A stretch of DNA of 64,000 bases, from assembly GCA_027023025.1 (NCBI GenBank), contig JALVXB010000029.1, forward strand, positions 1-64,000, read 5' to 3'. The notes under the pieces were generated by a model that did not search any database, was not told where the DNA came from, and saw only the letters and a list, made by a program, of their open reading frames with translations. The DNA is from Caldisericaceae bacterium (GTDB lineage Bacteria > Caldisericota > Caldisericia > Caldisericales > Caldisericaceae). Position numbers and translations under genes: made by a program. Every line of letters starts with the position of its first letter. The stretch's first letter is position 1. Shown here piece by piece: positions 1-9,866 of the stretch.

Positions 1-1
1 T

Positions 2-160
2 GCAGACAAACTTGCTACTGCTATGGAAGCAAGAGGTTTTGTCATTGGGCAAAAGCGAACAAAGTATAGGGAAATGCGCCTTAGTGGGGCGGATTTTCTT
101 GCAATTTTTGTTACGATACTCGTTATGAGTATTTCGATCGTGGTGAAGGAGTTCGTATGA
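2..160 (+). CDS. ecfT: Energy-coupling factor transporter transmembrane protein EcfT, C-terminal fragment (5' truncated by window)
   Basis: Frame 2 translates to ADKLATAMEARGFVIGQKRTKYREMRLSGADFLAIFVTILVMSISIVVKEFV*, an EcfT-like C-terminus (A-x-AMEARGF...RT). Stop overlaps the truA ATG. Confidence 0.75.
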   Translation, partial: ADKLATAMEARGFVIGQKRTKYREMRLSGADFLAIFVTILVMSISIVVKEFV

Positions 161-921
161 ATAATTATGTGATCAGGTTGCAGTACATTGGAAGGAATTT
201 TTTTGGTTTTCAAAAGCAGAGCAAGGTTAAGACGGTCCAGGGAGAATTGGAGAAAGCCTTAAGCACCATACTACAATCAAACATTAAAACAAATGGTGCA
301 GCCCGCACGGATAGAGGCGTAAATGCAATTAATCAGTATGTTAACTTCTATTACGATAAAGCAATTGACTTGTACAGAATGCAAAGGAAAATAAATTCTA
401 TGCTTTTTACATCTGGAATATTTGTAAAAGATATGTTTAAAACAGACTTGTTGTTTCACCCGAGGCGTGATGTTAAAGGTAAAGTGTACGCTTATGTGAT
501 TTCCAATGACAGGGAACATGCAATGTTCTTAAGCCCCAATGTATATTTTTATAACGGTGTGTTTAACGAAGAGCTCTTAAAAATTGCCATCAATGGCTTA
601 AAGGGCGAGCACGATTTTTCTCCGTTTGCGAATAAAGACCGATCGTTGCCTTTGAGGAATAATGTGTGTAATTTGTTTGATTTAGGAATTTTAAATAGAA
701 AGTATGTACAAATCCTTTACTTTTACGGAAATAGGTTTCTTTACCACATGGTAAGGAGACTCGTTTATTATTTAATCAAGGCTGCGACGGGGTATATTGA
801 CACAAATACCTTGAAAGACCCTTTTACTAGCGAAGCGCCGTACACGAGACAGGTACTTCCTCCAGAGCCGCTTTTCCTGGTAGATGTGTTTTATAAAAAT
901 GGAATAAGGAGAGTAGAATAG
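157..921 (+). CDS. truA: tRNA pseudouridine(38-40) synthase TruA
   Basis: IRLQYIGRNFFGFQKQ...ARTDRGVNA...FLYHMVRRLV motifs of the TruA family. Confidence 0.93.
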   Translation: MNNYVIRLQYIGRNFFGFQKQSKVKTVQGELEKALSTILQSNIKTNGAARTDRGVNAINQYVNFYYDKAIDLYRMQRKINSMLFTSGIFVKDMFKTDLLFHPRRDVKGKVYAYVISNDREHAMFLSPNVYFYNGVFNEELLKIAINGLKGEHDFSPFANKDRSLPLRNNVCNLFDLGILNRKYVQILYFYGNRFLYHMVRRLVYYLIKAATGYIDTNTLKDPFTSEAPYTRQVLPPEPLFLVDVFYKNGIRRVE

Positions 922-1688
922 TGAATGCTTTAGTTACAGGCGCATCGTACGGTATAGGAAGGGAAATCGCCCGTGCCCTTGCAAAAATGGGATTTAATCT
1001 CGTACTGGTTGCAAGAAGCACTGATAAACTTATAGCGTTTTCTAAAGATGTAAAAGTTGCTTATGGTGTTGATTGTTACATCGTAAGTACTGATTTGTCG
1101 ATTGGTGGAGCGGCAGAGGATGTATTTAATAAAGTTAAAAGCTTTGGTATCCACATAGATCTACTCGTAAATAACGCCGGTTTTGGTAAGTTCGGAAATT
1201 TTCTGAAGTTTGATCTGGATACATACGAGAAGATGATTAATTTAAATGTTTTAACACTCACAAAACTCACTTATCTGTTTAGTAGAGAAATGATTAAAAA
1301 CAAAAGGGGATGGATTCTAAATGTTGCATCTACTGCTGCTTTTCAACCTATCCCAAATTTCGCTGTTTATGCAGCAACAAAGGCCTATGTAAAAAATTTC
1401 TCTAGTGCTATTTACTATCAAATGCGAAATGACGGGATTATTGTCTCCACCCTGTGCCCCGGGCCTACGAGAACAAATTTTGGAAAAACTGCAGAAACAA
1501 TCGGCACGCACATGTTTAATCCATCTGGATTAATGGATCCAGAGAAAGTAGCTGAGGTTGCAGTAAAAAATCTATTTAAAGGAAAAGTGTGCATAATTCC
1601 TGGCTTTTTAAATAAAATTCTCTCACTTTTTGCAAAAATTTTTCCGCTCAATATTGTTATGTTTATAACAAACAGGATCGTCAAGTAG
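921..1688 (+). CDS. Short-chain dehydrogenase/reductase family oxidoreductase
   Basis: TGASYGIGREIA Rossmann motif, NNAGFG, YAATKAY catalytic motif; GTG start overlaps truA stop by 1 nt. Confidence 0.88.
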   Translation: MNALVTGASYGIGREIARALAKMGFNLVLVARSTDKLIAFSKDVKVAYGVDCYIVSTDLSIGGAAEDVFNKVKSFGIHIDLLVNNAGFGKFGNFLKFDLDTYEKMINLNVLTLTKLTYLFSREMIKNKRGWILNVASTAAFQPIPNFAVYAATKAYVKNFSSAIYYQMRNDGIIVSTLCPGPTRTNFGKTAETIGTHMFNPSGLMDPEKVAEVAVKNLFKGKVCIIPGFLNKILSLFAKIFPLNIVMFITNRIVK

Positions 1689-1750
1689 TAATTGTTGCAA
1701 TTTGGCGATTTTTTATTATAATGCTTTGGAAACTTTAATGAGGTTTGTTG

Positions 1751-1779
1751 TTGACTAAAATTATAAAATATGCTATTAT
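1751..1779 (+). promoter_or_regulatory. Sigma70-type promoter for rplM-rpsI
   Basis: TTGACT (1751-1756), 17 nt spacer, TATTAT (1774-1779). Confidence 0.65.
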
Positions 1780-1833
1780 TCTGCTGTTGAAAACGAGCGG
1801 AATACAGATAAGTTATATACGGGAGGAGTTTTT

Positions 1834-2262
1834 ATGATGAGAATTACGAAATTTGTAAACCCCAGGGATGTAAATAAAAAGTGGTACTTGATTGATGCAA
1901 GTGGCAAGTCTATTGGCAGAGTTGCCGTGGAAGCTGCAAAGATTTTGCGTGGAAAAAATAAGCCGACATTCAGTCCTCATGTAAATATGGGTGATAATGT
2001 AATCATCATTAATGCAGCAAAAGTTAAAGTGACTGGTAATAAATTACAGCAAAAGTTCTACTACAGGCATTCTGGTTATGTCGGCAATCTTAAAAGAATT
2101 GCTCTTGCTGATATGCTTACTTCGAAACCTGAGTACGCAATTCAGCATGCAGTAAGATTGATGCTCCCCAAGAATAAACTTGGAAGGAAGATGTTTAAAG
2201 GGCTCAGAGTTTACAAAGACGATAAGTATCCTGAGTCAATAAAAGCTGAGAAAATAGAGTAA
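1834..2262 (+). CDS. rplM: 50S ribosomal protein L13
   Basis: WYLIDASGKSIGRVAVEAAKILRGKNKPTFSPHVNMGDNVIIINA. Confidence 0.97.
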   Translation: MMRITKFVNPRDVNKKWYLIDASGKSIGRVAVEAAKILRGKNKPTFSPHVNMGDNVIIINAAKVKVTGNKLQQKFYYRHSGYVGNLKRIALADMLTSKPEYAIQHAVRLMLPKNKLGRKMFKGLRVYKDDKYPESIKAEKIE

Positions 2263-2274
2263 GGAGGAAAGTTC

Positions 2275-2667
2275 GTGAGCAAAGAAATGTATGCAGCAAC
2301 CGGTAGAAGGAAGAGGTCAGTTGCAAGGATTCGGCTTGTTCCTGGTTCTGGGAAAGTTAAAATAAATGGCAAAAGCCCGGAAGAGTACTTTGCCGTCAAA
2401 ACTGTAATTGAAGAAATTTTTCAACCTTTGAAAGTCTCCGAAACCGAGAACAAATTTGATGTATTTGCGAATGTTGACGGCGGCGGTTTCCGTGGGCAGG
2501 CAGAGGCAATTCGCCACGGTATAGCAAGAGCACTACTACAGTACGACGAGACGCTCAGGCCTACATTAAAGAAAGAAGGATTCCTTACGAGAGACCCGAG
2601 AGAAAAAGAACGCAAAAAGTACGGCTTACACAGGGCAAGGAAAGCGCGTCAGTACCGTAAGCGTTAA
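2275..2667 (+). CDS. rpsI: 30S ribosomal protein S9
   Basis: [25 protein letters not shown]...[26 protein letters not shown]-terminus. Confidence 0.97.
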   Translation: MSKEMYAATGRRKRSVARIRLVPGSGKVKINGKSPEEYFAVKTVIEEIFQPLKVSETENKFDVFANVDGGGFRGQAEAIRHGIARALLQYDETLRPTLKKEGFLTRDPREKERKKYGLHRARKARQYRKR

Positions 2668-2698
2668 AATTTCTTTTAGTGATTGATTGTAAAAATAC

Positions 2699-2740
2699 AG
2701 CCCCTTCGTTTCGTGGATAAGTGGAGGGGCTTTTACTTTT
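2699..2740 (+). terminator. Rho-independent terminator after rpsI
   Basis: agcccctt...gaggggct hairpin followed by a T-rich tract. Confidence 0.75.
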
Positions 2741-2798
2741 TGATTTAGTTAATTGTTAGTGTTTCATGGATGTAAAATTATCGTATGACTGACTTTGA

Positions 2799-3524
2799 TT
2801 AGATGTCGTTGTTTGTGCGAATTTCCATCAACTTATAAATTTCTCCAACATCGAATTGAGTTATTATCCCAATTGGTTTTTCGTCCTTTTTACCGTGCTC
2901 TGTAATGATCACGGCATCTAATTTTTGCTTGTTTCTGTAATATATCTCAAAGATGTCTGCTACCTGGAATATATTTGTATCTTTTGAGACGAATCTGTAG
3001 TTATCTTTGTGTTCCAAAAACGATTCCAATCTCTGGATTTTAGTTTTTTCCAACTCCCCGTCAGGATTATCAGCAAGGTACCTTACTATTGTTTCTGCAG
3101 TTGTAAGAAATAAGAATTTATCATCGTCGTATATAGGAATCTTAGAAAAGTTTAATTGCTTCATTGTGCGGATAAGCTTCAAGATACTTTCATTGGCGTA
3201 GGCGAGGACGACTTCTTTTCCAAATTGTGGGATTACTTTTGGCGGTTCTTTTAATAAGTCTCTTATCTTTTTTGTAAGGTCAATGATAAAATCAGAGGGT
3301 TCAGCAATAATTTTATCTGTTGTTCTGTGAACTATTACATTTCTTAGATCACCTATTTGTTTGAGGTCGTCTTCGTACTCGCGTACTACACGGTTAAACT
3401 TTGCAGAACGCTCCACTAATTCTCTAAAACCTACCCACACCTCTTCGTGAAGCATCGTGCGCAGAATGTGGTCTATTTCGTTATATAGAGCAATAAATTT
3501 TTCTGCATTTTCGCCAAAGTTCAT
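2799..3524 (-). CDS. CBS domain-containing protein
   Basis: Paired CBS-like segments (MKQLNFSKIPIYDDDKFLFLTTAETI; DAVIITEHGKKDEKPIGIITQFDV); 4 nt overlap with upstream HD gene. Confidence 0.6.
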   Translation of the reverse strand: MNFGENAEKFIALYNEIDHILRTMLHEEVWVGFRELVERSAKFNRVVREYEDDLKQIGDLRNVIVHRTTDKIIAEPSDFIIDLTKKIRDLLKEPPKVIPQFGKEVVLAYANESILKLIRTMKQLNFSKIPIYDDDKFLFLTTAETIVRYLADNPDGELEKTKIQRLESFLEHKDNYRFVSKDTNIFQVADIFEIYYRNKQKLDAVIITEHGKKDEKPIGIITQFDVGEIYKLMEIRTNNDI

Positions 3525-4075
3525 AGGCCAAGGTCCTCTGCTATTTCCTGCATTGCTTTAAGTGCTATTTCAAAAAATTCGTTCAAAGGTATTCCAAGTT
3601 CGGTTTCACAGGTACGAATTTGTTCTCTACTTGCCCCTGCTGCAAAACTCTTGTCTTTAAACTTTTTCTTTAAGGATTTTACTTTTACAGTGGCAATCTT
3701 TTTATCTGGCATAACGAGTGCTACTGCAGTAATGAAACCTGTTAGCGGGTCTACTGCGTACAGTGCTTTGTCGAGCAAACTATTTCGCGGCAAGCCGTGT
3801 CTTTCGTTGTGAACTTTTACTGCGTAAACTACATCGTCTGGAAGCCCCATTTCTTTTAGCCATTCTGCTCCAATCAGGCTGTGCTTCTCCGGATCTTCTT
3901 TAGTTACTTCGTAGTCTATGTCGTGAAGCAAGCCAGCAATACCCCACTTTTCTTCGTCTTCGCCGAGTCTTTTTGCTACAGCCTTCATTACGGCTTCTGT
4001 TGCCAGCATATGCTTAATCAAGTGTTCGTCCTTTACTTTTTCCTTTAGTGTTTTGAATAATTCATCCCGTTTCAT
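3521..4075 (-). CDS. HD domain-containing hydrolase (HDIG-type)
   Basis: H...LLHDIDYE...HSLIGAEWLKEMG...VKVHNE HD-domain pattern. Confidence 0.82.
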   Translation of the reverse strand: MKRDELFKTLKEKVKDEHLIKHMLATEAVMKAVAKRLGEDEEKWGIAGLLHDIDYEVTKEDPEKHSLIGAEWLKEMGLPDDVVYAVKVHNERHGLPRNSLLDKALYAVDPLTGFITAVALVMPDKKIATVKVKSLKKKFKDKSFAAGASREQIRTCETELGIPLNEFFEIALKAMQEIAEDLGL

Positions 4076-4141
4076 AACTACCTCCCGTTGTTGAGTTTCT
4101 AAATTTCTATAATTATAGCACTAACGCTGTAATAAAATACT

Positions 4142-5902
4142 TTACTGAGCATGAGTTTCTACTAAAGATTTTATTCTGTTTGTATAAGTTTTAATCATCT
4201 CTTGAACAGTTGCTTTATCCATTTTCCCTCTCCCTGTTTGGACATTAAACAGTTTTTCAGGGAAATTAAGATTATTCAAGTCAAAGCCGTTGTCTATTTT
4301 AATTTTGTACTTCAACGCGTGGATTTTTCGTGCAATGTTTTTTAAGTCTTCACTTGTTTTGTTTATGCCTGCGGACTTAAGAGCGCGCAGCACGAGGTCT
4401 TCCGTATATATCTTTCTTGCAAATAAGCAAATCGTAAGAGAGTTTAAAATAAATCTCCATTCCTCTTCGTTTATCAGCATATCTATTTCTTCTGCGGGGT
4501 CTGCATTTAGATCACCTGAAATGATCTTTTCGTCTATCGAGTAGCCTGCACTATCGAGATGTGAATGCCTTACGCCCATTAGAAAACCAAGGAACGCATC
4601 CCTGCCGGTAATGTACCCGGGGGAGCCATTTTTTCCAAAGTTAATTGCAAATTCTTTACCTCCGTACTTTTCTGCACAGTATGCAGAGCCTTTGTTCAGG
4701 TCGCTGAAAAATTCATTTTTGTTTTCTTTCATAAAACCGAGGACTTTTTGATATGTTTCGGCATCTCCAAAGTTTAATATGAGCCCTTCTGTTTGGTTTG
4801 TTCCAATCAGTCCTTTTTCGAATGCTTCCGTTGCCCAGGAAAGTGTAATACCTGTTTCCATTACATCCCATCCGGCCTTTTCTACTGTGTTGAGCAATTT
4901 GAACAGAGCATTTGGGTTATTTATGCTGAGGTTTGTTCCCATCGCATAAATTGGCTCGTAATCGTAGGGAATTTTGAGTGTTTTAAAGTGCGTTTCGTCT
5001 TCAAATGCCTCTCTTAAAGTCCCCAGGTGGATGCATCCTACGGGGCAGTTTGCACATGCTATTTGCTGTGCAAGATAATTCTTTGCTAAGTTTTCTCCTG
5101 ATAAAAATTCTGCTCCTTCGAAGAACCCCTGAGAAAAGTTTCTCGTTGGCAGTGAATTTATTTTATTTAAAGGAAGTACATTTTGTGGAGTTCCAAGGTT
5201 GTGGTATTTTTTCATAGCCGGCGACTTTACTGCGGTCCAGAATATTTCGTTGTAAGTTTTGTTAAATTCAGCGAAGTTTTCCATTTTGTGCCTGTAGTTT
5301 CCCGATATTACGATTGCTTTCAAATTTTTACTTCCCATTACGGCGCCAAGCCCAAGGCGGCCAAAGTGCCTACCTGTATCGACAGCGACATTTGCCATAA
5401 GGGAGAGATTTTCGCCTGCCGGCCCTATTCTTATAATGCTTCTCTTACCAATGCCTTTTTCTGCACTCCTTAGAATTCTTTCGGTTGCAGAGGCTGACTG
5501 TCCCCATATAGAATTTGCAGGAACGAAGCGCACCTCTTCATTTTCTATTGCTATGTAGGAAGGCATGTCCAACTTCCCCGTTATGACAATTGCAGAAAGG
5601 TTTGCGTCGTACATAGACATAAATAGTCTTCCGCCTGCGTGTGACTCGCCTAAGTTTCCCGTAAGAGGTGATTTGAACATTGCTATGGTTTTCGTTGCAA
5701 TTGGGTATATACCGTTCAGCGGGCCTATTGACAGTATAATAGGGGACTCTGGTGATAGAGGATCTATTTTTTCTATGTGCTGTTCGTAAAGCAATTTTGT
5801 TGCGACGCCTGTTCCTCCCAAAAAGTCTTCGTAGAGTTTTTCGTCTGAGTATACCTCTGCTTTCTTTTTTGTCAGGTCTATTTTTAAAATCCTATTAATC
5901 AT
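4142..5902 (-). CDS. Aldehyde:ferredoxin oxidoreductase family protein (tungsten/molybdopterin)
   Basis: ILKIDLTKKKAEVYSDEKLYEDFLGGTGVATKLLYE N-terminus; AGRLFMSMYDANLSAIVITGK; ACANCPVGC cluster-binding motif. Confidence 0.92.
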   Translation of the reverse strand: MINRILKIDLTKKKAEVYSDEKLYEDFLGGTGVATKLLYEQHIEKIDPLSPESPIILSIGPLNGIYPIATKTIAMFKSPLTGNLGESHAGGRLFMSMYDANLSAIVITGKLDMPSYIAIENEEVRFVPANSIWGQSASATERILRSAEKGIGKRSIIRIGPAGENLSLMANVAVDTGRHFGRLGLGAVMGSKNLKAIVISGNYRHKMENFAEFNKTYNEIFWTAVKSPAMKKYHNLGTPQNVLPLNKINSLPTRNFSQGFFEGAEFLSGENLAKNYLAQQIACANCPVGCIHLGTLREAFEDETHFKTLKIPYDYEPIYAMGTNLSINNPNALFKLLNTVEKAGWDVMETGITLSWATEAFEKGLIGTNQTEGLILNFGDAETYQKVLGFMKENKNEFFSDLNKGSAYCAEKYGGKEFAINFGKNGSPGYITGRDAFLGFLMGVRHSHLDSAGYSIDEKIISGDLNADPAEEIDMLINEEEWRFILNSLTICLFARKIYTEDLVLRALKSAGINKTSEDLKNIARKIHALKYKIKIDNGFDLNNLNFPEKLFNVQTGRGKMDKATVQEMIKTYTNRIKSLVETHAQ

Positions 5903-6326
5903 TGTGTGCCTCCCTATCGTCTTCTACTTCTACGAGGGCCAATACATCGTTTGGGCAGTATTCTGCACAAATACCGCATTGATGGCATACGAGAGGTTCC
6001 CTTGCTATAGGGTCCCACTGCATTGCGTTTAGTGTGCATGCTTCTACGCACTTATAACAGTGTATACACTTTTCTTCGTGAAAAATAACTCCACCGCCTT
6101 CTCTAATTGTTAAGGCTTCCGTAGGGCAGGCTGCTGCGCAGTCTGGATGCGTGCAGCCTATGCATATCCTGATGGAAAATGCACCTTCTACACCTGCATA
6201 GTTTTTAACTCTTAGGGCTGCAAGTTTTGTCGTAGCGATGTGAAAGTAGGTGCGGGAGCAAGCATACATACAGGAATAACATCCAATGCATTGTGCCCTG
6301 TTCACCACGCGCATTACTTTTCTCAT
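5895..6326 (-). CDS. 4Fe-4S dicluster ferredoxin-like protein
   Basis: Multiple CxxCxxC motifs (CIGCYSCMYACSRT, CIGCTHPDCAAACP, CIHCYKCVEAC, CHQCGICAEYCP); overlaps the AOR start. Confidence 0.92.
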   Translation of the reverse strand: MRKVMRVVNRAQCIGCYSCMYACSRTYFHIATTKLAALRVKNYAGVEGAFSIRICIGCTHPDCAAACPTEALTIREGGGVIFHEEKCIHCYKCVEACTLNAMQWDPIAREPLVCHQCGICAEYCPNDVLALVEVEDDREAHND

Positions 6327-7915
6327 TTTTTCCTCCTGTAAATTCTGTAATCCATATTTGGGAATATACTGTCTTTCTTTTCAAGGAACGAAAGAAATGC
6401 TTCGTCAATTTTGTTTTCTTCGAGCATTTTTAACAGAGCAAGAAAGGCATTTATGTGATACTTTTCCGCACTTGTAGAATAATCCTTTGCCGTCCCTGTC
6501 GTAATAAGAAAAGCCCAGTCACTGCTTTGTGCAAGGAGTAATTCTCTTGCCATCTGGTTAAGTATCCTTCTTTGCAAACTCGTTGGTTTTTTATACTTTT
6601 TCGAAAGATCAATCATTTTCTTGCCTAACATGTGAAGGTGTGGATAGATCCAGTCCGTTTTTTCGTTTAGCCATACCTTAAAGTATCCTCCGTCTCCCCA
6701 GGTGGAGGGCGTAGGTTCTGCAACCTGGTTCGTAGGATACTTTTTAAGGTAATTAAACGGAGTTATCGTTTCTATTACTGAAGAATATTTATATATTTTC
6801 CTTAGCAGGTGTTCAAGGAAGTCTGGTCCTTCAAACCACCAGTGCCCGAACAGTTCCGTGTCAAATGGAGCAACCATTATAGGCTCTCTGTCCATTATAG
6901 AAAGCAAGTATTCGGCTTCTTTTTCCCTGTTGAACATAAAGTTGCCTGCGTGTATTTCTGCAACTTTTAGCGCATTTTCTCTGTTATAAATTTCTTTTTT
7001 GTCTAAAGGCACTTTTCCCGTAATTTTGTGGATCTTTATTCCGGAATCAAATCTAAAGCCTGCAGGGTGCAGGTACTTTTTAATTTTGTCTATACTGATG
7101 TCGTATCCAATGTCCCTATAGAACTCTCTGTAATTAAAATCTCCTGGATAGCCTTCCTGTGCGCTCCATACCTGTTTTGAAGCCTCTGGGTCTCTGCCAA
7201 AAAACGCAACTCCTGATTCTGAGTATATGGGTGCGTGCACTCCGTATACAGGGCCTGGGTCTGCGTATAAAATGCCGTGTGTATCTACAAATGTAAACCG
7301 AATGTTGTTATCTGCAAGTATTTTATCTACTCCACTCGTGTACGCACATTCACCAAGCCATATTCCTCTTGGCGGCCTCCCAAAGAATCTTTCGTATTCT
7401 TTTACCCCAATTTCTACCTGCACCTCCCTGCATCTTTCGTTTAACTCAAGAGGGAGTATCTCGTGCGTTGCAGTGCAGGTGATAATTTCGATGTACCCTT
7501 CATCCTGTAGCCTTTTAAAGCCACTAAGCACATTACCGTTTAGTTCGTCAAATAATGTTTTGTATAGTGTTTTGTATCTATTTGCGTAAAATTTAAATGC
7601 TGCTTTTTTATTTGCGGCGTTTTCGGTTTTGTATTCTTCTTCTGCAAGTCTAATTCTATTTTTCAGATACCGCTCATATCTTTTCGTTAATAATGAATCT
7701 GTAAGCATATTAGCCAGGGGAGGTGTAACTGACATCGTGATCTGGAATTTTATGCCTTCTTTCGCAAGTTTATTAAATGTTATATATAACGGAAGGTAGG
7801 TTTCAGTTATTGCTTCGTATAGCCAATTTTCCTCTAAAAAGTATTCCTCTTCCGGATGTTTTATGAAAGGCAGATGCGAGTGTAAGACAATTGCAAGGTA
7901 TCCTTTTTTATTCAT
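6323..7915 (-). CDS. Glycoside hydrolase family 57 protein, DUF1957-type putative 1,4-alpha-glucan branching enzyme
   Basis: GYLAIVLHSHLPFIKHPE N-terminus; GIWLGECAYTSGVD; PFDTELFGHWWFEGPDFLE; STWGDGGYFKVW. Confidence 0.92.
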   Translation of the reverse strand: MNKKGYLAIVLHSHLPFIKHPEEEYFLEENWLYEAITETYLPLYITFNKLAKEGIKFQITMSVTPPLANMLTDSLLTKRYERYLKNRIRLAEEEYKTENAANKKAAFKFYANRYKTLYKTLFDELNGNVLSGFKRLQDEGYIEIITCTATHEILPLELNERCREVQVEIGVKEYERFFGRPPRGIWLGECAYTSGVDKILADNNIRFTFVDTHGILYADPGPVYGVHAPIYSESGVAFFGRDPEASKQVWSAQEGYPGDFNYREFYRDIGYDISIDKIKKYLHPAGFRFDSGIKIHKITGKVPLDKKEIYNRENALKVAEIHAGNFMFNREKEAEYLLSIMDREPIMVAPFDTELFGHWWFEGPDFLEHLLRKIYKYSSVIETITPFNYLKKYPTNQVAEPTPSTWGDGGYFKVWLNEKTDWIYPHLHMLGKKMIDLSKKYKKPTSLQRRILNQMARELLLAQSSDWAFLITTGTAKDYSTSAEKYHINAFLALLKMLEENKIDEAFLSFLEKKDSIFPNMDYRIYRRKK

Positions 7916-7971
7916 TTAATCCTCCAGTGGCTAAACGCCTTGGCTATTCTGGTATTTTTATCCATTAAGCA

Positions 7972-8595
7972 TTATTTTCCTTTGGGAATACGAACGTATT
8001 TAATCTTCTTAGCTGTCTTTTCTGTTTTTTTCTTCTTCTCCTCAAGCTGGGCTTTATGAGATACTTTTTCTTTTTTTCTCTTTTTCTGTACTTTTCCTGT
8101 TTCTGGGTTCACATATTCCCACTTTACGCTTTTACTTTTTACAGGCTTACTGCGTGGTACTAAAATTTCTGGTGAGGTGGTAATTTTCTTAAACTTATTG
8201 CCTTTCTTTATTCCGACTTCTGCCCTTAACGGCTTGCCTTCCTGAACTTTTAGGTAGCCTTCACCCTGGTTTGACATTAGAGGAATTTCTATTTCCACTT
8301 TTCTTTTGCTCATAAGTCTGAGCACTGGACTTTTTTCTTCTACCACTTCCCAATGCACGTAAACGGTAGAAGCATCTTTTGGTAATAGTTCTACATGATT
8401 TTCTTCATACTTATCTGGAGGATTGTTCTTTTTTATCTCTTCCTCTTTTTCCTTAATTTGCCTTAAGGGCTTGTTTTTCTCTTTGATTTTCTTAATTAGC
8501 GCGGCTTTGCTCATTTTGTGCCTGCCTTTTATGCCGTGCAATTTTGCAATTTTTAACAATTCTTTTTTTGTCATTTTTTCGTATGGTTTTTTCAT
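7972..8595 (-). CDS. Rho-N/SAP-like N-terminal helix plus DUF4912-like domain protein
   Basis: MTKKELLKIAKLHGIKGRHKMSKAALIKKI; VELLPKDASTVYVHWEV; very Lys-rich C-terminus. Confidence 0.65.
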   Translation of the reverse strand: MKKPYEKMTKKELLKIAKLHGIKGRHKMSKAALIKKIKEKNKPLRQIKEKEEEIKKNNPPDKYEENHVELLPKDASTVYVHWEVVEEKSPVLRLMSKRKVEIEIPLMSNQGEGYLKVQEGKPLRAEVGIKKGNKFKKITTSPEILVPRSKPVKSKSVKWEYVNPETGKVQKKRKKEKVSHKAQLEEKKKKTEKTAKKIKYVRIPKGK

Positions 8596-8609
8596 GTTGC
8601 CGCTCCTAT

Positions 8610-9866
8610 TTAATTTTTAAAGTTCTTAGGAAATTTATACGCTCTGGGTATAACGACGATTCCATTTCTTGAAACATAAAAGTATTTTCCGTCGTGTTCA
8701 AGATTATATCCTATTTTTACTCCGTCGGGTATTTCTACTAATTTATCAACTATTACTCTACGAAGTCTTACATTTTTACCTATACGGCACTCGTTAAAAA
8801 TAATGGAATCGGTAATTTCTGTGTTTTCGAGAATTTTAACTGCGGGAAATATGATAGAGTGATTGATCTTTGCTCCCACCACGATTGTACCATCGCCTAA
8901 TAAAGAGTTTACGGCACTGCCGTTTATGTATTCATTGTTAACTTTTACTGAAGCAAACTTGACGGGTGGGTATTGTCTTGCATGAGTGTAGATGGGCCAA
9001 TCCCTGTCGTATAAATTCAAGTGAGGAATTGGCGCAATGAGGTCCATATTTGCTTCGTAAAAGGCATCTATCGTTCCAACATCTCGCCAGTATCTTTCGT
9101 TGCCGTTTTCGTCAACAAATCTGTATGCAAATACATTCAATTTGTTGTGTATTGCGTATGGTATTATATCTCTCCCAAAGTCGTGTGTAGAAGTGCTGAT
9201 TTCTGCATCGTGGTCTAAAAGGCTTTTTAATTTGTTTGCATTGAACACATAAATGCCCATGGAAGCAAGGGAGTATCCTTTTTTATTTGGTATTTCTGGT
9301 GGATCTTTCGGTTTCTCGTAAAAGTTAATAATGCGTTCCTGTGAATCTATTTGCATCACCCCGAAAGCAGTTGCTTTTTGTTTTTCTACCACAACTGTGC
9401 CCACGGTTATGTCTGCCTTTTTCTCTATGTGTGCTCTTAACATATATCTGTAGTCCATCTGGTATATGTGGTCACCGGAAAGTATTATAATGTATTCTGG
9501 TTTTTCTCTATCAATAAAGTACAAGTTTTGGTAAACTGCATCTGCTGTTCCTACATACCACTTTTCACCAAATCTCTGCTGAGGTGGTAAGTCCATAATG
9601 TATTCTCCAAATGTACTGCTCAGAAAATTCCAGCCTACTGCAAGGTGCCTGCTTAGTGACGCTGACTTATATTGTGTTACTACGAGAATTTTTCTAAATC
9701 CAGAATTTACACAGTTACTCAATGCAAAGTCGATGATCCTGTATTTTCCTCCAAATGGTACGGCAGGTTTCGCTCTCTCCTCCGTAAGCGGATAGAGTCT
9801 CTGGCCTTTTCCACCTGCAAGAAGATAAACCAGTGTTTTCTTAACCTCTCTGTCGCAGTTTTCCAT
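8610..9866 (-). CDS. glgC: Glucose-1-phosphate adenylyltransferase
   Basis: LAGGKGQRLYPLTEERAKPAVPFGGKYRIIDFALSNCVNSG; SGDHIYQMDYRYMLRAH; YWRDVGTIDAFYEANMDL. Confidence 0.96.
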   Translation of the reverse strand: MENCDREVKKTLVYLLAGGKGQRLYPLTEERAKPAVPFGGKYRIIDFALSNCVNSGFRKILVVTQYKSASLSRHLAVGWNFLSSTFGEYIMDLPPQQRFGEKWYVGTADAVYQNLYFIDREKPEYIIILSGDHIYQMDYRYMLRAHIEKKADITVGTVVVEKQKATAFGVMQIDSQERIINFYEKPKDPPEIPNKKGYSLASMGIYVFNANKLKSLLDHDAEISTSTHDFGRDIIPYAIHNKLNVFAYRFVDENGNERYWRDVGTIDAFYEANMDLIAPIPHLNLYDRDWPIYTHARQYPPVKFASVKVNNEYINGSAVNSLLGDGTIVVGAKINHSIIFPAVKILENTEITDSIIFNECRIGKNVRLRRVIVDKLVEIPDGVKIGYNLEHDGKYFYVSRNGIVVIPRAYKFPKNFKN

